Source: JAUIEH01 sp964483375
GTDB lineage: Bacteria; Pseudomonadota; Alphaproteobacteria; Caulobacterales; Maricaulaceae
Assembly (NCBI GenBank): GCA_964483375.1
Contig: CAZABJ010000078.1
Location: forward strand, 1-8,597
Reading direction: 5' to 3'
Length of the DNA: 8,597 nucleotides
Position 1 is the stretch's first letter. Every line of letters starts with the position of its first letter. This document shows, in pieces, positions 1 to 5,013 of this stretch. Both the position numbers and the translations under genes were made by a program. Below the pieces are notes generated by a model. The model did not search any database, was not told the DNA's origin, and saw only the letters and a program-made list of their open reading frames with translations.

Positions 1-2
1 GC

Positions 3-248
3 GTCAACGTTCGCGTCAGCGGGGCCTTGCGCGAGCATGTCCAGCGCATGACCTCCGAGGGTGACTTCGAGAGCGTCAGCGAGTACGTCCGCGACCTCAT
101 CCGCAAGGACAAGGCGCGGCGCGAAGAAGCCTCTTTCGAGGCTGTGAAGGCGCAGCTCCAAGCCGCCTTCGCTGCGCCGCGTGAGGACTACGCGCCGACC
201 ACGGCCGACGACATCCGCGGCCTCGCCGCCGACCGCCGGCGCTCGTGA
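3..248 (+). CDS. parD: ParD-like ribbon-helix-helix antitoxin, 5' end outside the window
   Basis: Antitoxin of a ParDE toxin-antitoxin pair. It should bind and neutralise the toxin encoded next door and repress its own promoter as a dimer. The reading frame is open to the left edge and begins VNVRVSGALREHVQRM, which is the beta strand plus first helix of a ParD-type ribbon-helix-helix fold. The second helix follows (SVSEYVRDLIRKDKARREE), then an acidic, Ala-rich tail that in this family wraps the toxin. A TTG lies at position 27, but the DNA-binding strand sits before it, so the true start is upstream of the window and only a few residues are probably missing. The stop codon overlaps the GTG start of the toxin gene by 4 bases (245-248), which implies translational coupling. 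The promoter and operator are not visible. The family call is from recognisable motifs; the exact subfamily is uncertain. Confidence 0.85.
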   Translation, partial: VNVRVSGALREHVQRMTSEGDFESVSEYVRDLIRKDKARREEASFEAVKAQLQAAFAAPREDYAPTTADDIRGLAADRRRS

Positions 249-574
249 CGACGTATGTCCTCTCGAGCGCGGCGCGCGCCGCGCTCGTCGACATCTACGC
301 CTATTCCATCGACACATGGGGCGAAGCTCAAGCCGACACCTATCTCGATGGCCTGTTCGCACGGCTCGACGAGCTGGCCGAGCGCCGCGAGGTGTGGCGA
401 CCGATCCCGCCCGAGTTCGGCGTCGCCGGCCATTTCGCGCGCTATGAGAAGCACTTCATCTACTGGAAGGTCTTCGACGACGGCGTCATCGGCGTCGCTG
501 CCATATTGCACGCAGCGATGTTGCAAGGTGACCGCGTACGGGCCGCGTTTGGAGCGGGGAAGGAGGAGGCGTAG
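245..574 (+). CDS. parE: ParE-like toxin (RelE/ParE superfamily)
   Basis: Toxin partner of the upstream antitoxin, 109 residues, close to the usual family length of about 95-105. ParE proteins generally poison DNA gyrase, but the target here is not shown by sequence. Visible family hallmarks are the N-terminal YVLSSAARAALVDIYAY helix (residues 4-20), WGEAQADTYLDGL (25-37), the LxxLAERRE turn (41-49), and the strand pair ending in HFIYWKVFDDGVIGVAAILHAAM (70-92), where ILH is typical. The start is GTG at 245, which shares bases with the antitoxin stop. An ATG at 255 is in another frame. No strong Shine-Dalgarno is visible, so translation probably depends on coupling to the antitoxin gene. The frame is intact, with no sign of decay. 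Confidence 0.88.
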   Translation: MTTYVLSSAARAALVDIYAYSIDTWGEAQADTYLDGLFARLDELAERREVWRPIPPEFGVAGHFARYEKHFIYWKVFDDGVIGVAAILHAAMLQGDRVRAAFGAGKEEA

Positions 575-712
575 CGAGGATCACAGCCATGCTGTACAGC
601 GTTTGATTTTCGTCATCTTAAGCCCATTCCTCACCGTGGCCTTACCACGGCAGGCAAAAGCCTTACCGAGAACGGATCGGCGCCTGTAACGCGCTGTTTT
701 GAAACCGAAAAA
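575..712. other. Intergenic spacer between parE and tRNA-Val with a short hairpin
   Basis: This is the 138-base spacer between the toxin gene and the 3' end of the tRNA gene. It contains a perfect 6-bp inverted repeat, ccgtgg/ccacgg with a 5-base loop (634-650). Beside it is a smaller one, aggc-aaaa-gcct (652-663). The octamer gccttacc occurs twice (639-646 and 660-667). There is no T tract after the larger hairpin on either strand, so it is at best a weak terminator for either converging gene. No coding potential is seen here. Confidence 0.4.
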
Positions 713-787
713 TGGTGGGCGCGGCTGGGATTGAACCAGCGACCCCTACGATGTCAACGTAGTGCTCTCCCGCTGAGCTACGCGCCC
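713..787 (-). tRNA. tRNA-Val (anticodon GAC)
   Basis: Read on the minus strand, this is a complete 75-nt cloverleaf with an encoded CCA end (complement of 713-715). The acceptor stem GGGCGCG pairs with CGCGCCC. The D stem is GCTC/GAGC, the anticodon stem CTACG/CGTAG closes a 7-base loop TTGACAT, and the T stem GCTGG/CCAGC closes TTCAATC. The anticodon GAC reads the valine codon GUC. A run of five T follows the CCA directly on the transcribed strand (complement of 708-712). The gene is convergent with parDE and downstream of a candidate promoter at 835-865. Confidence 0.96.
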
Positions 788-834
788 GACAAGGGATGCA
801 GGCCGGTGAAACCGCCGCCCTGCGCGGGGAGGGC

Positions 835-865
835 GTAATAACGCTAGCTGACGGTCTGCTGTCAA
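835..865 (-). promoter_or_regulatory. Candidate sigma-70 promoter for tRNA-Val
   Basis: On the minus strand a perfect -35 hexamer, TTGACA, lies at 865-860. The best -10-like hexamer is TATTAC at 840-835, a spacing of 19, which is long. An alternative, GTTATT at 842-837, gives a spacing of 17 but a poorer match. The site is about 50 bases upstream of the mature tRNA 5' end, which would leave a short leader for RNase P to remove. The exact -10 is uncertain. Confidence 0.45.
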
Positions 866-940
866 CGCCCGTTGTCGAAGGCGGCGGTCCGGCGGAGCGA
901 CCGAACGCGCCGCGCTTCGTGTGAAGTGGGGGTTACGCGC

Positions 941-1369
941 CTACTGCGCCGGGGATTCCTCGGCTGACCCCGTGGCCGCCTCCGCGGCGGCTTCGGCCTC
1001 CAAGTCGACCCGGCGGACCGCGGTGATGCGGCAGCGGTCGCCGTCATCGCTGAAAATGCGCCCGGCGAAGGGCCCGTCGCCGACGCAGATATTGCCGGAA
1101 ACCCGCCCCGATTCAATCGCGATGCTATGGGCGAAGCTGAGACTGAAGCAGCCCGCGCGGGCCACATCCACCTCATAGATGCGGGACGGCGTCGTCGAGA
1201 GACGGACCGTGCCGCGGTCGACCACGTTGAAGCCGCTGACTGAGCGGGTGCGGAAACAGTCCCGCGCCTGAGCCTCTTCAGGCTGCGCGTCTTCCGCTTC
1301 GGGGCCGTCAGCGGATGCGGTCGCGCCGGCGGCGAGCGCGCAAAAGGCGGCGAGAGCGAGCGTTCTCAT
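941..1369 (-). CDS. Secreted DUF6491-family protein of unknown function
   Basis: A protein of 142 residues whose function is not known. The N-terminus MRTLALAAFCALAAGATASA is a cleavable Sec signal peptide, so it is expected in the periplasm. The mature part has four cysteines (C38, C74, C95, C113) in the spacing I associate with DUF6491. The surrounding pattern is DCFRTRSVSGFNVVDRGTV, YEVDVARAGC, AHSIAIES, NICVGD and DRCRITAVRRV. The cysteines could form two disulfides. The C-terminal tail is Ala/Glu-rich and probably disordered. The ORF extends upstream to 1423, but I chose the ATG at 1369 because AGGAGG lies 6 bases before it and the signal peptide begins there. It is 133 bases downstream of the protease gene on the same strand. 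A functional link is conjecture. Family assignment is from memory of the pattern and is moderately sure. Confidence 0.75.
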   Translation of the reverse strand: MRTLALAAFCALAAGATASADGPEAEDAQPEEAQARDCFRTRSVSGFNVVDRGTVRLSTTPSRIYEVDVARAGCFSLSFAHSIAIESGRVSGNICVGDGPFAGRIFSDDGDRCRITAVRRVDLEAEAAAEAATGSAEESPAQ

Positions 1370-1453
1370 GGCGATGCCTCCTATGTTCGGGCCGTCAAGC
1401 CAGGCCCTAAGGTTAACACGCAAGGCGGTAATTTCGTCGCTCGGCGGCGCCCC

Positions 1454-1469
1454 AAAACGCGGCCTCGCG
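1454..1469 (-). terminator. Weak candidate terminator after the protease gene
   Basis: On the minus strand, about 33 bases past the protease stop, CGCG-AGGC-CGCG forms a short GC-only stem (1469-1458) followed by TTTT (1457-1454). The 4-bp stem is short for an intrinsic terminator, so this is tentative. If real, it would separate transcription of the protease and DUF6491 genes. Confidence 0.25.
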
Positions 1470-1502
1470 CTTCACAAAATCGTGTCGGTCCGGCGCCCGA
1501 CC

Positions 1503-3788
1503 TCAATAGCGGGTGCGCAGCCCAAACCAGAACGCAGCCTCAGGATCGGCGTCGGCGATATGGCCCGGCTCCAGCGCATAGCGGGCGGCGAAGGTGGCGT
1601 CGAACCCCCCGCGCATGCGCCACCGCATCGCCGCCTCCAAATTCAACTCCCGACCCGAGGGGACAAGCCCGGCCAGCCGCTCTTCAAACAAGGTGCCCAC
1701 GCCGTTCGCCGTTGACGCGACCGGCGCGCGGAACCCGATGGCCCCGGTTTCGGCGCGCAAGGGCTGGGAGAGGGTCAGCCCGAACACGCCGTTCCCAAAC
1801 GGGCGCTCAGCGCCGAAGGCCCAGCTTGAAGCGAGCGGGCGTTCACGGATTTCCAGCACATCGGTGGGCGCGAGCCTCACCTGGGCCAGCTCGACCCGCA
1901 ACGCGCCGCTCCACGCGCCAGCCACCGGGCCGCGCCATCCCGCCGCCACATAAGACGTCGATGCGCCGTCCTCGCCGCCGAACCGGCTCACGACCGCCGA
2001 CCCCAGCGTGTCGCGTTCGTCCTCCGCTTCGCCGACTTCCAGCGACAGCACATGGTCGCGCACCACGCGGGATATCGCCGCCGCGGTCGTCCCGCCGGCC
2101 TCATCCGAGCCCGTGCGCATCTCAAGCCGCCACGCGCCCGCGGTGACCCCCGCCGCGCGCCAGTCCGCTTCGCTGGTGAGCCCCGCCGCGCCGGACCACG
2201 CGCCGAACGACAACGCGCTCGCCTGCAGCCCGCCGGAGGTGGGGCTTGTCGCAGGAACGCCCCGACCCATCGAGAAGGACAGCCGACCAAGGGAAACGTT
2301 CGCCGACAGCTCTGGCGCGAAATGCGTTTCATCCCGCAAGTTGGGGAAGGGGTTGTAGAGCCGCGGGGTCTGGCGCAAGGCCGCCGAGCCAAAGGCGGTG
2401 CGGGCCGCGACCAGCGATGACCGTTGAGAGGCGGCGGCGGCCTCAAAGTCGCCCTCCGCACTGCTGAGAGCGGGCGTTGGGGCGAGGCTCAGCGTGAAGG
2501 GACGGTCATAGCCGTCGCGAATAAGAACGTCCTCAAAGGCGCCGGAATGCCAAACCCAATCGCCGAACGCGCCGGAGGGCGCCGCGAAGGCGCCGGCGAC
2601 AGGGCTGACCACGGCGCCGGAGATGTCGCCCTCGCGCATTGGGGCGAACGCGATGCTGCTCGTCCCGGTCGGCGCGAAGGCGGCGGCGAGATTGATCAAA
2701 CCTGCGCCGTTGACGCCATCAGGGCCGGCCACGCCCAAATCGTCGGCGGTGTCGATGAGGAGTTGGACCGCCTGCTCAGGGGTGATGTTCGGGAATGCGT
2801 CCAAGATCAGCGCGACGGCGGCGGCGATGTAGGGCGCGGCGAAAGACGTGCCCGAGCCGGTCGCATAACACACGCCCGGGCCGGGGTCGGTGCATTGGTC
2901 CTGCGGGAAGGTGGAGGTAACGCCCTCGCCGGGCGCCAACAAATAGACGTTCGCCAATGCGCCGGCGCGGTTTGAGAAATCGGAAATGACGCCATTCGCG
3001 TCGACGGAGCCCGCCACAAGCGCTAAGCCGCGAGCCTCCGGAAGCCCGGCGAAGTTAGACGGAGAATCGGGCTGGCTTTCGGAGTCGTTGCCGGCCGCTC
3101 CGACAATCACGATCCCGGCTTGGGCGGCGCGCGACAGCGCTGCGTTGATGGTCGGGCTTTGCACGGCTGAGCCGCCGAGCGACAGGTTCAGCACGTCGAC
3201 GCCCTGGGCGATCGCGAAATCGATGGCGGCCGCGATGTCGGAGGGGCGGAACAAGCATTCATCCGCCGCGCAGGTCCCTGGGTTATCCGCCCTCAGCACC
3301 AACACTTGGGAATCGAAGGCTAAGCCGTGCAGCCCTGAGCCGTTCCGCAGGGCGGCGATGATGCCGGCGACAAACGTTCCGTGACCGTCGGGGTCTTCTA
3401 GGTCATTCCGCGAGGCCACGACGTCTCGTGAGGCGGAGGCGATGTTCCCCCCCAGATCGGGGTGATCCCGGTCCACGCCTGTGTCGACGACGGCGATGAC
3501 GACGCCTTCTCCGGTCCCGCCCGCGGCGTAAGCCGTTGATGCGCCGATTTGGTCGAGCGCGAAGACGTCGAGATTGCCGGTCCCGAAATACTCCGCGGTC
3601 TCAAAATCGCTCGGCGGCGCAGTCGGCGGCGGCGGAGGAGGGGGCGGCGGCGGCGGAGGCGGCGGCGGTGGGGGCGGGGACGTCACCGGCGGGCTGGTCG
3701 CCCCGCCGCCGCCGCCGCCGCTCGCGCATCCTGCGGTCACCGCCAAAATCGCCGTCGCTGCGATCGTCGCCGCTTTCTTCATGCTCAT
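1503..3788 (-). CDS. S8 (subtilisin-like) serine protease, probable surface-anchored lipoprotein autotransporter
   Basis: A 761-residue protease. The N-terminus MSMKKAATIAATAILAVTAGC ends in a lipobox-like TAGC with Cys21, although Thr at -3 is not the preferred Leu. Then come six Gly (24-29), a tract of 18 Pro (38-55), and an S8 catalytic domain (about 95-372). The triad is visible: Asp102 in AVVDTGVDRDHPDL, His136 in DGHGTFVAG and Ser315 in GSGTSFAAP. Asn234 in GAAGND supplies the oxyanion hole. Two close Cys pairs (173/178, 299/307) suggest disulfides. After a linker, the last 270 residues or so alternate in a beta-barrel manner and end in Tyr, as outer-membrane barrels do. This order resembles NalP and SphB1. 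The ORF opens at 3881, but ATG 3788 is preferred because GAGGG lies 5 bases upstream and the signal peptide begins there; ATG 3782 is an alternative. The substrate is unknown. The vanZ-like gene ends 103 bases upstream. Confidence 0.88.
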   Translation of the reverse strand: MSMKKAATIAATAILAVTAGCASGGGGGGATSPPVTSPPPPPPPPPPPPPPPPPPTAPPSDFETAEYFGTGNLDVFALDQIGASTAYAAGGTGEGVVIAVVDTGVDRDHPDLGGNIASASRDVVASRNDLEDPDGHGTFVAGIIAALRNGSGLHGLAFDSQVLVLRADNPGTCAADECLFRPSDIAAAIDFAIAQGVDVLNLSLGGSAVQSPTINAALSRAAQAGIVIVGAAGNDSESQPDSPSNFAGLPEARGLALVAGSVDANGVISDFSNRAGALANVYLLAPGEGVTSTFPQDQCTDPGPGVCYATGSGTSFAAPYIAAAVALILDAFPNITPEQAVQLLIDTADDLGVAGPDGVNGAGLINLAAAFAPTGTSSIAFAPMREGDISGAVVSPVAGAFAAPSGAFGDWVWHSGAFEDVLIRDGYDRPFTLSLAPTPALSSAEGDFEAAAASQRSSLVAARTAFGSAALRQTPRLYNPFPNLRDETHFAPELSANVSLGRLSFSMGRGVPATSPTSGGLQASALSFGAWSGAAGLTSEADWRAAGVTAGAWRLEMRTGSDEAGGTTAAAISRVVRDHVLSLEVGEAEDERDTLGSAVVSRFGGEDGASTSYVAAGWRGPVAGAWSGALRVELAQVRLAPTDVLEIRERPLASSWAFGAERPFGNGVFGLTLSQPLRAETGAIGFRAPVASTANGVGTLFEERLAGLVPSGRELNLEAAMRWRMRGGFDATFAARYALEPGHIADADPEAAFWFGLRTRY
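3624..3677 (-). repeat. Low-complexity CGG-rich tract encoding 18 consecutive prolines
   Basis: Fifty-four bases inside the protease gene encode an unbroken run of 18 Pro. Codons are mostly CCG with CCT, CCC and CCA interspersed, so it is an imperfect trinucleotide repeat. A second CCG-type block (3702-3719 on the plus strand) encodes the Gly6 run. The plus strand is densely G-rich here and has quadruplex potential. Confidence 0.9.
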
Positions 3789-3891
3789 GCTGACCCTCAA
3801 ACCCCTGCTCGTCGCATGTCTCTGCGATCCCTTCGCCCCGACAGCGAGCATGCCTGCAAACACCGACCAGCGCACCCCCAAGCCTTACGCC

Positions 3892-4317
3892 TTAGGCCCG
3901 GCGGCCCAGGGCTTCGGATTGTTCCGCGCGGCGAGCAGCCAGGGAAGCCAAGATCCGCCCGACGACAAAACCCGCCGCCAAGCCTGCGGTGTTGGCCGCC
4001 GCGTCAGCCCAAGAGCCCGTCCGCTCAGGAACCAAATTATGCTGCAGGAGCTCGATGCCGACGCCCACGCAGAAGATCGCCGTCGCATGAAGGCGGGCGG
4101 CGGCGGGGCGGACGGCGCCAAGCGCGGCCAGGCCGCTCGCCGCTGCAAAGGCGAGGAAATGGGCGGCTTTGTCAGCATGGGTTACGTCGACCGAGGGCGG
4201 GCGCGGGATCAGCGCGAGGGCTGTAAAGGCCAATAGCGCGGCGTAGCTGAGCGCAAGATAGATCGGCCGTCGGAGCGGCTTTGTCGGGTCGAAGAAGTCA
4301 AAAGCGGGAGCGAGCAT
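3892..4317 (-). CDS. VanZ-like family membrane protein
   Basis: A 141-residue integral membrane protein of the VanZ-like family. The family is named after a teicoplanin-resistance gene, but most members have no known role. About four membrane segments are seen (roughly 19-37, 52-69, 76-92 and 104-124). The conserved family positions are present: Asp49-Lys50 with His53-Phe54 (ADKAAHFLAF), Glu89 and Gln92 (IELLQ), then Arg99, Asp105 and Asn109-Thr-Ala-Gly. The start is ATG 4317, with only a weak AGG-type ribosome site about 10 bases upstream, and no better in-frame start exists. It is the first of three minus-strand genes and is divergent from the kefF-like gene, with 82 bases between the two starts. 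Antibiotic resistance should not be assumed. Confidence 0.85.
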   Translation of the reverse strand: MLAPAFDFFDPTKPLRRPIYLALSYAALLAFTALALIPRPPSVDVTHADKAAHFLAFAAASGLAALGAVRPAAARLHATAIFCVGVGIELLQHNLVPERTGSWADAAANTAGLAAGFVVGRILASLAARRAEQSEALGRRA

Positions 4318-4361
4318 GTGGGCGACCTGGCGAGATTTCCGGCGTCACGTCCCCGCCTGCT

Positions 4362-4379
4362 AGCCCGCTGGGGCGGGTT
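4362..4379 (+). promoter_or_regulatory. Hairpin just upstream of the kefF-like start
   Basis: AGCCCGC and GCGGGTT pair (one G-T wobble) around a tggg loop. The 3' arm runs up against the only purine-rich ribosome-binding candidate (TTGAGG, 4378-4383). In an mRNA starting upstream, this stem could limit ribosome access. It lies in the 67-82 base divergent gap, where I found no convincing -35/-10 pair. Low confidence as a functional element. Confidence 0.25.
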
Positions 4380-4399
4380 GAGGCATGGTGCGCTGCGTC

Positions 4400-5008
4400 A
4401 TGTCTAAACGCGTTCTTGTGGTCCACGCTCACCCAGCGCCGGACCGGTCTGAGATAAATGTCACCCTCGCCAAGGCGGCCCGCGCTGTGGAGGGGGTGTC
4501 CGTGGTCGACCTCTACGCCACCTATCCTCAATTCATGATTGACGTCGCCCGCGAAAAAGAACGCCTGGTCGCACATGACGTCATCATCTTGCAGCACCCG
4601 TTTTATTGGTATTCCGCGCCGGCCATCGTCAAAGAGTGGATCGACGTGACCTTCGAGTACGGCTTCGCCTATGGCGAGCACGGGCGGGCGTTGGAGGGCA
4701 AGGCGATGATGAATGCGATTTCCGCCGGCGCGGAACGTTCGGCCTATAGAACCGAGGGCTTTAACCGCTACTCGGTCCGAACCCTTCTCAAGCCGTTCGA
4801 GCAAACCGCCGTTCTGTGCCGCATGCAGTACCTGGCCCCGCTGGTCTTGTTCGCCGCCCGCACAGCGATGAAGGACGGCCGGGTGACCCCGCATGTCCAG
4901 GAGTGGACCGCGATGCTGGCGGCGTTTCGGGACAATCGTGTCGACTGGGACAAGGCCGCTCAAGCGGAGCGGTTTTCACTCAATGACGCCCAGCGTGCGG
5001 AGGCTTAA
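4400..5008 (+). CDS. kefF: KefF-like NAD(P)H-dependent quinone oxidoreductase, ancillary subunit of the Kef system
   Basis: A flavodoxin-fold FMN enzyme of 202 residues. In E. coli KefF this protein reduces quinones and is needed for full activity of the KefC potassium efflux channel. The sequence tracks KefF closely: VLVVHAHPAPDRSEIN at the FMN phosphate loop, DLYATYPQFMIDVAREKERL, ILQHPFYWYSAPAIVKEWID, FAYGEHGRALEGKAMMNAISAGA, then FEQTAVLCRMQYLAPLVLF. An ATG at 4385 would add five residues (MVRCV). I prefer 4400 because homologues begin close to this methionine, but neither start has a clean Shine-Dalgarno: GAGG sits only one base before 4385. The gene ends 5 bases before the antiporter gene, a clear two-gene operon. 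The KefF role rests on both similarity and this adjacency. Confidence 0.9.
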   Translation: MSKRVLVVHAHPAPDRSEINVTLAKAARAVEGVSVVDLYATYPQFMIDVAREKERLVAHDVIILQHPFYWYSAPAIVKEWIDVTFEYGFAYGEHGRALEGKAMMNAISAGAERSAYRTEGFNRYSVRTLLKPFEQTAVLCRMQYLAPLVLFAARTAMKDGRVTPHVQEWTAMLAAFRDNRVDWDKAAQAERFSLNDAQRAEA

Positions 5009-5013
5009 GCGCA

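Noticed and set aside
866..930. GC-rich stem after the DUF6491 gene as a terminator
   Set aside because: The stem has a bulge, and no T tract follows it on the minus strand.
1445..1498. Repeated cggcgccc octamers (1445-1452 and 1491-1498) as a possible operator
   Set aside because: GGCGCC palindromes are expected often by chance in DNA this GC-rich, and spacing and context give no further support.
1988..2461. Minus-strand ORF in another frame inside the protease gene
   Set aside because: Arg/Pro/Ala-rich shadow of the protease barrel region, with no ribosome site or motif.
3702..3719. Tandem CCG block as a possible microsatellite or CRISPR-like repeat
   Set aside because: It is a trinucleotide run encoding the Gly6 stretch after the lipoprotein Cys. 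There are no spacers or longer repeat units.
3549..4236. Two long plus-strand ORFs over the protease N-terminus and the VanZ-like gene
   Set aside because: One is extremely Arg-rich and the other contains a long Gly run that is simply the reverse of the Pro tract. Both overlap well-supported minus-strand genes.
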